DNA of 64,000 nucleotides from the NCBI RefSeq assembly GCF_019239235.1, contig NZ_JAAZTS010000001.1:1-64000 (forward strand), read 5' to 3'. The notes beneath the pieces were generated by a model, which had not been told where the DNA came from, did not search any database, and saw only the letters and a program-made list of their open reading frames with translations. The translations under genes and the position numbers were made by a program. Shown piece by piece: positions 28,877 to 37,900 of the stretch (position 1 is the first letter of the stretch; each line of letters begins with the position of its first letter). Source of the DNA: Caecibacteroides pullorum. Its GTDB lineage: Bacteria > Bacteroidota > Bacteroidia > Bacteroidales > Bacteroidaceae.

Positions 28877-29037
28877 TTATACATTATTATATTAAACAGT
28901 CGGCAAATATACGCCGTTTTCTTATATGTAACACGTAAAATGTGAAAAGTATTTTGATTTTAGTTTTTTTTTAGTGATGTAATTGCTTGTAGAAAGCCCA
29001 TTTATCATTTTTCTGCAAAAAAAATCTTCCGAAATGT

Positions 29038-29066
29038 TTGCGTTTCACAAAAAGTTCGTATCTTTG
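29038..29066 (+). promoter_or_regulatory. tRNA-Gln promoter
   Basis: TTG at 29038-29040, 18 bases, then TATCTTTG at 29059-29066, a good Bacteroidetes-type promoter. The tRNA starts 31 bases after the -7 box. Confidence 0.8.
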
Positions 29067-29096
29067 CAACCGCAAAACGGAAACGTTGACATGTAT

Positions 29097-29167
29097 TGGG
29101 CTATGGTGTAATGGTAACACTACAGATTCTGGTCCTGTCATTCCTGGTTCGAATCCAGGTAGCCCAA
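29097..29167 (+). tRNA. tRNA-Gln (anticodon CTG)
   Basis: 71 bases. Acceptor stem TGGGCTA pairs with TAGCCCA, discriminator A. The loop TTCTGGT gives anticodon CTG. The closing pair of the anticodon stem appears to be an A-C mismatch, which is slightly unusual. The T-arm has GGTTCGAATCC. Confidence 0.95.
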
Positions 29168-29175
29168 CAGAAAAG

Positions 29176-29208
29176 AGGACACTTCGATTGATGAGGTGTC
29201 CTTTTTTT
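29176..29208 (+). terminator. tRNA-Gln terminator
   Basis: AGGACAC pairs with GTGTCCT, followed by seven T. It begins nine bases after the tRNA. Confidence 0.85.
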
Positions 29209-29241
29209 ATTGTCTGTCTGCGTGTGCGTAGGCTTAAAAAG

Positions 29242-29293
29242 AAGAGGGTGTGTAAAAACAGGAAGTACTTTCTCGTTTTTTACACACCCTCTT
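29242..29293 (-). terminator. Terminator of the DUF349 gene
   Basis: A perfect 17-base stem: AAGAGGGTGTGTAAAAA (29242-29258) pairs with 29277-29293. Read on the minus strand the stem is followed by CTTTTT, which suits the DUF349 gene ending at 29323. Confidence 0.8.
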
Positions 29294-29322
29294 GTCAGTT
29301 GTATATCGCTTTTCCCTTATGC

Positions 29323-31182
29323 TCAGCCTTCTTTCTGGATGCTTTCGTCGATAACCTTGATTTTCTCCTTCACCAGGTCGATGTCGGCTTTCAGTTTCTC
29401 CACCTTGCGGTTGAGCTCTGTCAGCAGGCTGTTGCCCTTCTTCGAGGCGGCGTTCAGGAAGCCCAGGTTGTTCTCATACGTCTGCAGTTCGCTCTTCATG
29501 TTGTCGTAGGCGCGCATCAGCTTTTCGCGTTCGCGGTAGAGTGCCTGCGGGCTTCCCTCCTGAATGTTGCTGATGGTGTTCTTGAAGCTGCTCAGCTTCT
29601 TGTTCGACTGGCTGATGTTGTAGCGTTCGAACAGTTTGTCCACCAGTGCGTGGTATTGTTTGTACACCTTGTCCTTGTCCTTGAAGGGCACGAAGCCTAC
29701 GGCGTTCCATTCCTTCATCAGTGTGCGCACCTGTTCGATGGCCGTGTCGGCTTCGGTTTCTTCGCCGATAGCTTCCAGCTGGGCGATGATGGCACGTTTC
29801 TTCTCCAGGTTGGCCTGCTCTTCCGAACGTTGTGAGGCGCCTGCCTGGTTCTTCTGTTCGAAGAAGTAGTCGCAAGCCGTGATGAAGCGTTTCCAGATGA
29901 CGTCAGAGTGTTTCTTGGCTACAGGGCCGATGGTCTTCCATTCCTTCTGCAACTTCACCAGCGTGTCGGCCGTAGCTTTCCAGTCGGTGCTGTCCTTCAA
30001 GGCTTCCGCCTTTTCGCAGAGGGCGCGTTTCTTCTCGAGGTTCTCGTTCATGTTTTCCTTTACCGTCTTGAAGAACTCGGCTTTCTTGTTGAAGAAGGCG
30101 TCGCAGGCGGCGCGGAAGCGTTCGAAGATCTTTACGTTCATCTTCTGTGGCGCGTAGCCTATGGTCTTCCACTTGTTTTGCAGGGCGATGATCTCCTGTG
30201 TCTTGGCGTCCCAGGCGGCGAAGTTGGTCAGTTCGTTGTAGTCGATGCCCTCGATGATTTCGCAGATCACCGTCTTCTGGTCGAGGTTCTGTTGCTCGGC
30301 CTCCTTCAGGGCGTCGAAGTGCTGCTGGTGGCGGCGGTTGACGGCGGTCGATGCGGCCTTGAAGCGTGCCCATATCTCTTCGCGCAGCTCTTTGGCCACG
30401 GGGCCTGTCTCGCGGAATTCCTGATGGAGCTTCTGCAGCTGGTGGAAGGCCGACACGACGTCTGTCTCCTCGGCCAGCTTCTCGGCAGCTTCGCAGAGGT
30501 GGGTCTTTATCTCGAGGTTCTTCTTGAAGTCGTATTCGCGGAACTCATTGTTCAGCTTCAGCAGGTCGTAGAACTTCTCCACGTAGAGCTGGTAGTTCTT
30601 CCACAACTCGTTGACGCTGGCTTGCGGCACGAGCTTCACCTCGTTCCATTGTTGCTGGAGGCGCTTGAACTCCGTGTAGTTCTTGTTGGCGTCTTCGGGC
30701 GACTCCAGCAGGTCTTTCAGCTCTTCGATGATGGAGAGTTTCACCTGCAGGTTCATTTCCTTCTGTTTCTCCACCTCGGCGGCCAGTTCGTTCCGTTTGT
30801 TCTTGATGACGGACATTGCGTTTTTCATTTCCTCCTCCAGGGGGTCGGGTGTGGGCACGTAGTCTTCGGGTGCTCCTCCTGCTTCGGCAAACTTCTTGCG
30901 TGCTGCTTCCTGTTCGGCGTTGTGCAGCTTGTAGAATGTCTGCTTCAGGCCGTCTATTTCGGCTTTGGTGACGCTTTCCACGTCGCTTGCGATGTCTTTC
31001 AGCCGTGCGATGACTTCTTCCTTCGTCAGCTTCTGTGCAGGAGCGGTTTCTACTGTGCTTTCCATTGCCTGTTCCTCAGCCGGAGTTTCTGCCGTTGCCG
31101 TTTCAGAAACCTCAACTGTTTTCTTTTCTTCTTCTAATTCCACCTGCTTTTCGGGGAGATTAGTGTCATGAGTGTCCGTCAT
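29323..31182 (-). CDS. DUF349 coiled-coil protein
   Basis: 619 residues, soluble and strongly helical. An acidic N-terminal tail (about 1-60) is followed by at least four DUF349 repeats (about 150-540) with the recurrent pattern (Q/K)xxWK-x-(I/L)G-P/F, for instance QKEWKTIGPVAKKHSD, NKWKTIGYAPQKMN and MKEWNAVGFVPFKDKD. The C-terminus is a coiled coil. DUF349 proteins are widespread in Bacteroidetes and their function is not settled. No enzyme motif is visible. It is a single-gene unit with its own terminator. Confidence 0.9.
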   Translation of the reverse strand: MTDTHDTNLPEKQVELEEEKKTVEVSETATAETPAEEQAMESTVETAPAQKLTKEEVIARLKDIASDVESVTKAEIDGLKQTFYKLHNAEQEAARKKFAEAGGAPEDYVPTPDPLEEEMKNAMSVIKNKRNELAAEVEKQKEMNLQVKLSIIEELKDLLESPEDANKNYTEFKRLQQQWNEVKLVPQASVNELWKNYQLYVEKFYDLLKLNNEFREYDFKKNLEIKTHLCEAAEKLAEETDVVSAFHQLQKLHQEFRETGPVAKELREEIWARFKAASTAVNRRHQQHFDALKEAEQQNLDQKTVICEIIEGIDYNELTNFAAWDAKTQEIIALQNKWKTIGYAPQKMNVKIFERFRAACDAFFNKKAEFFKTVKENMNENLEKKRALCEKAEALKDSTDWKATADTLVKLQKEWKTIGPVAKKHSDVIWKRFITACDYFFEQKNQAGASQRSEEQANLEKKRAIIAQLEAIGEETEADTAIEQVRTLMKEWNAVGFVPFKDKDKVYKQYHALVDKLFERYNISQSNKKLSSFKNTISNIQEGSPQALYREREKLMRAYDNMKSELQTYENNLGFLNAASKKGNSLLTELNRKVEKLKADIDLVKEKIKVIDESIQKEG

Positions 31183-31305
31183 TGTATATCTTTATTTTAG
31201 AAACGGGTTTCCCCGTTTGGGTTACATGGGTTGCAAATTAATGAAATAAAACGTTTACTTCATACATTTTTCCCGATTTTTTTTACAAAAAGTTGTTGGG
31301 AGCCT

Positions 31306-32652
31306 TTACGCCAGCAGCACGGTGATTCCCATGTAGAGCATCATGCCGATGATGTCGTTCGTGATGGAGATGAAGGGGCCTGTGGCGATGGCGGGGTCCA
31401 CTTTGAGTTTCTCCAGCGTCATGGGCACCAGGGTACCGAAGATGGAGGCGAACATCACGACGGCGAAGAGGCTGATGGACACGGAGTAGGTCACCGTGGC
31501 CGTGCTGCCAAAGCGCACGAAGTTGTAGATGTACACCAGCAGCGAGATGATGGTGGCGTTGATGCTGGCCACGACGGCTTCCTTGCCCACCTGCTTCAGC
31601 GTGTCCTTGGCGTCGAGCGAGCTGTTGGCCAGGCCCTGCACGATGATGGCCGACGACTGCGTACCCACGTTTCCGCCCGTACCGCCGATCAGGGGGATGT
31701 AGAGCGCCATTTCGGGGTGGGCGGCAAAGGTCGCGTCGAAGTTGCCCAGGATCATGGAGTTGCCGATACCGCCCAGCATGCCGATGAGCAGCCAGGGCAG
31801 GCGTGCGCTCGTCTGGCGCACCAGGTTGTCGTCCGTCTCGACGTCTTGCGAAAGACCCGAAGCCAACTGGTAGTCGCGCTCCGACTGCTCGCGCACCTCG
31901 TCCATGACGTCGTCGACGGTAATCTGTCCCACGAGCCGCCCGATGCTGTCCACTACCGGCACGGCCACGAGGTCGTATTTCTCGATGATCTGCACCACCT
32001 CGTCGATGGGTGTGTCCACGTGTACCAAGATGGGGTCTTTCTTCATCACGTGCTTCACCTTCGACACCGAGGGCGACGTGATCATCTTCTTCAGCGGGAA
32101 GACGCCCTGCAGGCGCTCGTCGTCGTCGATGACGTAGACGTAGTAGATTTCGTCCAGCTGCTCGGCCTGCATGCGCATTTCCTTCAGACACTCGGGCATA
32201 CTCCAGTTCTCGTTCACGGTCACCATTTCCGTGCCCATGAGTCCGCCCGCGGTGTCCTCGTCATACTTCAGCAGGTCTACGATGTCGCCAGCCTGTTCGA
32301 TGTCCTCGATGTGCGAGAGGACCTCTTCCTGCTTGTCCTCGTCGAGGCCGCGCATCAGGTCTACGGCGTCGTCCGTGTCCATGTAGTCCACGAACTTCTT
32401 GGCGATGGTTTCCGAGGGGAGCAGCTCGAGGAACTCCTTGCGGACGTCTTCGTCCATCTCTACCAGTACGTCGGCTGCCGTCTCGTTGTCCAGGAGGCGG
32501 TAGACGAAGCGTGCGTCCTCGGGGTCGAGGTCGTTGCACAGCTCGGCGATGTCGGCCGGGTGCAGGTCGGCCAGCAGGGCTTTCACGTTTTCCGTGTCCT
32601 TCTGCTCGATGTAGCCTTTGACCTTGTCAATATATTCTTCGTCTATTTCCAT
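31306..32652 (-). CDS. mgtE: Magnesium transporter MgtE
   Basis: 448 residues, usual length. Cytoplasmic N-terminal helical domain (about 1-125), two CBS domains (about 130-255; for example VHVDTPIDEVVQIIEKYDLVAVPVVD) and a five-helix membrane domain with the RLPWLLIGMLGG and GGTGGNVGTQSSAIIVQGLA motifs that line the Mg2+ pore. The CBS domains close the pore when cell Mg2+ is high. An AT-rich repeat lies immediately upstream of the start. Confidence 0.95.
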   Translation of the reverse strand: MEIDEEYIDKVKGYIEQKDTENVKALLADLHPADIAELCNDLDPEDARFVYRLLDNETAADVLVEMDEDVRKEFLELLPSETIAKKFVDYMDTDDAVDLMRGLDEDKQEEVLSHIEDIEQAGDIVDLLKYDEDTAGGLMGTEMVTVNENWSMPECLKEMRMQAEQLDEIYYVYVIDDDERLQGVFPLKKMITSPSVSKVKHVMKKDPILVHVDTPIDEVVQIIEKYDLVAVPVVDSIGRLVGQITVDDVMDEVREQSERDYQLASGLSQDVETDDNLVRQTSARLPWLLIGMLGGIGNSMILGNFDATFAAHPEMALYIPLIGGTGGNVGTQSSAIIVQGLANSSLDAKDTLKQVGKEAVVASINATIISLLVYIYNFVRFGSTATVTYSVSISLFAVVMFASIFGTLVPMTLEKLKVDPAIATGPFISITNDIIGMMLYMGITVLLA

Positions 32653-32657
32653 TTCTT

Positions 32658-32729
32658 TAATTGAGAATTGATAATTGAAAATGGATAATGGATAATTCTC
32701 AATTCTCCATTCTCAATTCTCCATTATTT
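32658..32729. repeat. AT-rich GAGAATT-type repeat element, overlaps rsmA end
   Basis: Repeated AATTGAGAATTG / GAATGG words on one side, with CAATTCTCCATTCTCAATT words in inverted order on the other. It fills the gap between mgtE and rsmA and runs into rsmA, where it encodes the last nine residues, NNGELRMEN. Related copies are at 33549-33600, 42907-43026, 43541-43633 and 45467-45559. Confidence 0.75.
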
Positions 32730-33505
32730 AAGTATTCTTTCACTCGGTTCGTCAGCTCCACGAACTCCTGTACGGACAGCTGTTCGGGCCGCCGGTCGAA
32801 GAGGGCGGCTTGCGTCAGGGGGCAGTCCTTGCCCACGAGGGGTTTGATGGAGTTGCGCAGCGTCTTGCGTCGCTGGTTGAAGGTCGTCTTCACCACCTGC
32901 TTGAACAGGCGTTCGTCGCAACCCAGGTCGTGCGTGTCGTTGCGCGTCATGCGGATGACGGCGCTCTTCACCTTGGGCGGCGGGTTGAACACGTTTTCGT
33001 GGACGGTGAAGAGGTACTCCACGCTGTACCACGCCTGTACGAGCACGCTCAGGATGCCATACGTCTTGCTGCCCGGCCCTGCGGCCATGCGTTCGGCCAC
33101 CTCCTTCTGTATCATGCCCGTGCAGCAGGGTATCAGGTCCTTGTTGTCCAGCATCTTGAAGAAGATCTGGCTCGATATGTTGTAAGGATAGTTGCCTGTC
33201 AGCACGAAGGGCCTTCCGTCGAAGAGCCGTGTCAGGTTCATTTTCAGGAAGTCGTCCTCGATGATGTGCTCCTCCAGCTGCGGATAGGCTTCGCGCAGGT
33301 AGGCCACCGATTCGTAGTCCACCTCCACCACCTTCAGTTCGCGCTCCTTGGGCAGGAGGAACTGGGTGAGTACCCCCATGCCGGGCCCCACTTCGAGGAT
33401 GGGCAGGCCGGGACAGGCGTCTACCGTGTCGGCGATGTCCTGCGCCACCTTCAGGTCTTTCAGGAAGTGCTGGCCCAGAAACTTTTTAGGCTTTACCAGT
33501 CTCAT
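32699..33505 (-). CDS. rsmA: 16S rRNA dimethyladenosine transferase
   Basis: 268 residues, KsgA/Dim1 family. It methylates two adjacent adenines near the 3' end of 16S rRNA. SAM-binding motif EVGPGMGVLTQFLL, motif II acidic residue in KVVEVDYESV and the catalytic motif NYPYNISSQIFF. N-terminal KPKKFLGQHFLKD is typical. Odd point: the C-terminal residues NNGELRMEN are encoded by a genome repeat, so the natural C-terminus has been rebuilt by repeat sequence. Confidence 0.95.
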   Translation of the reverse strand: MRLVKPKKFLGQHFLKDLKVAQDIADTVDACPGLPILEVGPGMGVLTQFLLPKERELKVVEVDYESVAYLREAYPQLEEHIIEDDFLKMNLTRLFDGRPFVLTGNYPYNISSQIFFKMLDNKDLIPCCTGMIQKEVAERMAAGPGSKTYGILSVLVQAWYSVEYLFTVHENVFNPPPKVKSAVIRMTRNDTHDLGCDERLFKQVVKTTFNQRRKTLRNSIKPLVGKDCPLTQAALFDRRPEQLSVQEFVELTNRVKEYLNNGELRMEN

Positions 33506-33554
33506 ATATCAAGTTTATTGTTACTTTTGTGCCCCACAAAGGTAGTTCTTTTTA

Positions 33555-34679
33555 ATGAAGAATGAAGAAGGAAGAATGAAGAATTTAATGAATGGAGCGC
33601 GAAAAGTGAAGAAGGAAGAGCTTTGCGGAAACCCGCAGGGCGGGGCGGAGCGTGGCATGACGCCTCCCGAGGATCCCCGTTCCTCTCTCTTCGGCCTCCG
33701 TTCGTGGTTCAGGAACCTGCTCAAGGTGGCGCTGCCCCTGCTGCTGGGTGCCTTCATTCTCTACTGGGTGTATCGCGACTTCGACTTCGCTCAGGCCGCC
33801 GTCGTGTTGCGCCACGGCATTCGTTGGGATTGGATGGCCCTTTCGCTCTTTTTCGGCGTGTGGAGCCATGTGGAGCGTGCCCTGCGCTGGCGTCAGACGT
33901 TGGAGCCGCTGGGTTGTCGTCCGCGTCCGTCCCATCTGGTCGATGCCGTCTACCTGTCCTATGCCACGAGCCTCGTCATCCCCCGCGTGGGCGAAGTGTC
34001 GCGTTGCGGCGTCCTTTCGCGCTACGCCCATGTGCCTTTCTCCAAGTCGCTGGGCACGGTCGTCACCGAGCGCCTGGTCGACACCCTTTGCATCCTGCTC
34101 ATTACGGGTGTCACCCTCCTGCTCGAGCTTCCCGTCTTCGTCACCTTCTTCCGCCAGACGGGCACCAAGATTCCCTCGCTTGTCCACCTCCTCAGCTCCC
34201 CCTGGTTCTACGTCGCCCTGTTCTGCGTGGTGGGCGTCGTCGTGCTGCTCGTATGGCTGGCCCGCATGCTCGTCGTGTTCGAGCGCGTGCGTGGCGTGGT
34301 GCTCGACGTGTGGCAGGGCGTCATGTCCCTTCGCCGTGTGCGCAACGTCCCCCTTTTTCTGCTCCACACCGTCCTGATGTGGCTTTGCTACTTCCTCCAT
34401 TTCTACCTGACGTTCTACTGCTTTCCGTTCAGTGCCGACCTCGGTCTTCAGGCCGGTTTGGTCATGTTTGTGGCAGGCACGTTTGCCGTCATTGTCCCCA
34501 CGCCCAACGGTGCCGGTCCGTGGCATTTTGCCGTCATCACCATGATGATGCTCTACGGTGTTTCCTCGTCCGATGCCGCCCTTTTTGCCCTCCTTGTCCA
34601 TGGCATCCAGACGCTGCTCGTCATCGTCCTCGGCCTCTGGGGTTGGCTGCATCTTGTTTTGAGCGGGAAGAAGGAGTGA
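33555..34679 (+). CDS. LPG-synthase-TM / YbhN-type flippase-like membrane protein
   Basis: 374 residues with about eight transmembrane helices, matching the lysylphosphatidylglycerol-synthetase transmembrane family (UPF0104). Motifs include the conserved RxxEVxR-like segment SLVIPRVGEVSRCGVLSRY, TVVTERLVDTLCILL and, near the end, FAVIVPTPNGAGPWHFAV. The true start is uncertain: from 33555 the first ten residues (MKNEEGRMKN) are encoded by repeat sequence; the next Met, 33657, begins just before the first helix (MTPPEDPRSSLF) and gives 340 residues. Substrate unknown; probably a lipid-linked molecule. Confidence 0.85.
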   Translation: MKNEEGRMKNLMNGARKVKKEELCGNPQGGAERGMTPPEDPRSSLFGLRSWFRNLLKVALPLLLGAFILYWVYRDFDFAQAAVVLRHGIRWDWMALSLFFGVWSHVERALRWRQTLEPLGCRPRPSHLVDAVYLSYATSLVIPRVGEVSRCGVLSRYAHVPFSKSLGTVVTERLVDTLCILLITGVTLLLELPVFVTFFRQTGTKIPSLVHLLSSPWFYVALFCVVGVVVLLVWLARMLVVFERVRGVVLDVWQGVMSLRRVRNVPLFLLHTVLMWLCYFLHFYLTFYCFPFSADLGLQAGLVMFVAGTFAVIVPTPNGAGPWHFAVITMMMLYGVSSSDAALFALLVHGIQTLLVIVLGLWGWLHLVLSGKKE

Positions 34680-34695
34680 GAAGGTGATTAGAGAA

Positions 34696-34715
34696 ACTGT
34701 AATTGTAATTTGTAA
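34696..34715 (+). repeat. 20-base direct repeat, left flank of the CRISPR-Cas locus
   Basis: ACTGTAATTGTAATTTGTAA, identical and in the same orientation to 42626-42645. The two copies enclose the tracrRNA, cas genes and array. Close variants occur at 43865, 43922 (inverted) and 44050. Confidence 0.85.
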
Positions 34716-34749
34716 GAGGATAAGAAAATAATCGCTAACAGGCTTGGTA

Positions 34750-34832
34750 TAAAAAATCCCCCGTTAAAGGACGAGGGAACCTAATGTTTTCACAACGGAA
34801 TAATCCTTATTGTGAGTTGCTTCAAATTAGTG
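34750..34832 (-). ncRNA. tracrRNA of the type II-C CRISPR system
   Basis: Read on the minus strand. The anti-repeat (34834-34810) reads CACACTAATTTGAAGCAACT... and is complementary to the first half of the CRISPR repeat as transcribed from the minus strand. A short nexus stem GGA-TTAT-TCC follows, then a terminator hairpin (TCCCTCGT with ACGGGGGA, 34778-34757) and six T (34756-34751). A promoter with exact consensus lies just upstream. This fixes the direction of crRNA transcription as opposite to the cas genes. Exact ends need mapping. Confidence 0.88.
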
Positions 34833-34835
34833 TGA

Positions 34836-34865
34836 CAAATATACAAAGAATAAAGTGAATAACAA
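34836..34865 (-). promoter_or_regulatory. tracrRNA promoter
   Basis: On the minus strand: TTG (34865-34863), 19 bases, TATATTTG (34843-34836). Same spacing as the tRNA-Val promoter and as the promoter-like sequence in every CRISPR repeat. Confidence 0.8.
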
Positions 34866-34886
34866 GTGCTTTTTCAATTTTTTTTG

Positions 34887-34894
34887 TAGATTTG
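34887..34894 (+). promoter_or_regulatory. cas operon -7 promoter box
   Basis: TAGATTTG, 26 bases before the cas9 start, without a good TTG at -33. It faces away from the tracrRNA promoter, whose -33 region is about 20 bases to its left, so the upstream region of one promoter overlaps the other. Confidence 0.5.
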
Positions 34895-34920
34895 TGGCAA
34901 ATATATAGATTTCTATTACT

Positions 34921-37900
34921 ATGAAGCGAATATTAGGTCTTGATTTGGGAACCAATAGTATTGGTTGGGCTTTGGTCAATGAAGCAGAAACGGTTAATGA
35001 AAAATCGTCCATTGTAAAATTGGGAGTAAGAGTTAATCCTTTAACGGTAGACGAACAAAAGAATTTTGAAGCTGGAAAAAGTATTCCAACCAATGCGGGC
35101 AGAACCTTGAAACGAGGTATGCGTCGTAATCTTCAGCGATATAAATTGCGTAGAGACTATCTGATTCAATGTTTGAAAGAGTATGGATGGATCACTTCAG
35201 ATACGTTATTATACGAATGCGGTAACCGTACGACTTTTGAAACATATCGTTTGCGGGCAAAGGCTGTGGATGAAGAGATTGCTTTGGAAGAATTGGGGCG
35301 TGTTCTGCTGATGATTAACAAAAAACGTGGTTATAAAAGCAACAGGAAAGCCAAGTCCTCTGATGAGGGGCAATTGATTGATGGTATGGCGATAGCTATG
35401 GATTTGTATCATAATGGTATAACGCCTGGCGAATATGTTTACTCTTTGCTTTCCAAGGGAAAAAAATACGTTCCTGCTTTTTATCGTTCGGATTTGTTGG
35501 GCGAATTTGACAGAATATGGGATTATCAATGTACTTATTATTCTGATATATTGACTCCTCAATTCAAGGAACTCATACGAGGAAAGAGCAGTCAGGTAAC
35601 TTCTAAACTTTTCAAGCAACAATACAATCTTTTCACGGCTGACAATAAGGAAAAGGACAAACGCCTGCAAGCTTATTGTCGAAGAGCTGATGCTTTGAAG
35701 AAACGTTTGCCCGTCGAAGAAGTGGCTGCTGCCTTGTGTGATGTGAATAGAGATGTCAATGCTTCCAGCGGTTATTTGGGAACCATCAGCGATCGTAGTA
35801 AAAAGTTGTTTTTCAACAAACAGACTGTAGGACAGTATCTGATGTTAGAGTTGGACAAAGATTCTCATTTTAGTGTAAAGAATGAAGTATTCTATCGTCA
35901 GGATTATCTGAATGAATTTGAAGCCATTTGGGAAAAACAAGCCGAGTATCATCCTGAGTTGACGCCAGACAGAAAGAAAATCCTGCGTGATGTCGTTATC
36001 TTCTACCAGCGTCCTTTGAAAAGCCAGAAAGATTTGGTAGCCTGTTGTGAATTGGAAAGACGTCGCATCGAAGTGATGAAAGACGGAAAGGTACGTTCTG
36101 TAGAAATAGGTCCAAAAGTTTGTCCGAAATCTTCTCCTTTGTTTCAGGATTTTAAGATTTGGCATGTTCTTAACAACCTGAAAGTGCGCGATAAGGCTAC
36201 CGGTGACGAACGTTTTTTGGAATTGGATGAGAAAGAGATTTTGTTTTCTGAACTTGCAATCAAGAGTAAACTGTCCAAAACGGAAGCTTTGAAGCTGTTG
36301 TATCAGAAGCCGAAAGGGCTGGATTTGAATTATGATAGTGTTGAAGGGAACACTACACAAGCCGCTTTGTTTGAGGCCTATCAGACCGTTATTGCCATGA
36401 CGGGCCATGGCGAGTATGTCTTTTCAAAGATGTCGGCATCGGAAGTGATGTCTGTTGTAGAGGGGGTGTTTGGAGGGCTTGGCTTTAATACCTCTGTATT
36501 ACGTTTTGATTCCCTGCTTCAGGGAAAGGAGCTTGAAAAACAAGACTCTTATCGCTTGTGGCACTTGCTCTATTCGTATGAGGGGGACAATTCGGTGACG
36601 GGTACAGACGGGCTTGTGGCAAAAGTCGCATCTTTGTTGCGTTGCGACGAAGAGTATGCTAAAGTGGTGGCAGGTGTCACTTTCCAGCCGGATTATGGCA
36701 GTCTGAGTGCCAAAGCCATACGTCGGATATTGCCGCATATGCGTGCGGGCAATGAGTATAGCTTGGCCTGTGAATATGCCGGTTACAAGCATTCAAGGCG
36801 TTCGCTGACCAAAGAGGAATTGGAGCAGAAGGACTATAAGGACCATCTTGAACTTCTTCCTCGCAACAGTCTTCGCAATCCTGTTGTCGAGAAAATCCTT
36901 AATCAGATGGTTAATGTAGTTAATGCGGTGGTCGATGCGTATGGCAAGCCTGACGAAATCCGTATAGAAATGGCGCGAGAACTGAAGAAAAGCGCTAAGG
37001 AACGTGAAGAAATGACGGCTGCTATCAATAAAGCTACATCAGAACATGAACGAATAAAAGAAATCCTGAATAAAGAGTTTGGAATCCAACATGTAAGCCA
37101 TAATGATATTGTACGCTACAAACTATATTGCGAACTGAAGAACAATGGATATAAAACCTTATATTCAGATACATATATTCCTCAGGAGAAACTTTTCAGT
37201 AAAGAAGTGGATATTGAACATATTCTTCCACAAGCTCGCTTGTTTGACGATTCTTTTTCTAACAAGACGTTGGAATATCGCTCGGTCAACATTGAGAAGA
37301 GCAATCAGACTGCATGGGATTATGTAGCGGCCAAATGGGGGGAAGAGGGCTCCCTCCGATACAAGAAACGGGTGGACGACCTTTTGGCGGCAGGTGTTAT
37401 CGGAAAATCCAAGCATGACAAGCTGTTGATGAAACAGGAGGATATCCCGACGGACTTCATCAATCGTGATTTGCGTGATACGCAGTATATTGCCCGCAAG
37501 GCGCGTGAAATTCTGGAAGATTTGGTACCAATGGTCGTGTCTACGACAGGTGCTGTGACCGACCGTCTGCGTGAAGACTGGCAGCTGGTAGACGTCATGC
37601 AAGAATTGAATTGGGACAAGTATGCCATGAAGGGGTTGACAGAGGAATGGACCGACAAGGACGGGCGAAGAATTAGTCGTATCAAGGAATGGACAAAGCG
37701 GAACGACCATCGTCACCATGCTATGGACGCACTCACTATCGCCTTTACCAAGCATAGTTTTATTCAATATCTGAACAACCTGAATGCGCGCAGTGACAAG
37801 TCGGGCAGTATATATGCCATTGAGCAGAAAGAACTTTATAGAGATAACCATGGTAAATTACGTTTCATAATGCCTTTCGAGGGATTCAGAAGCGAGGCCA

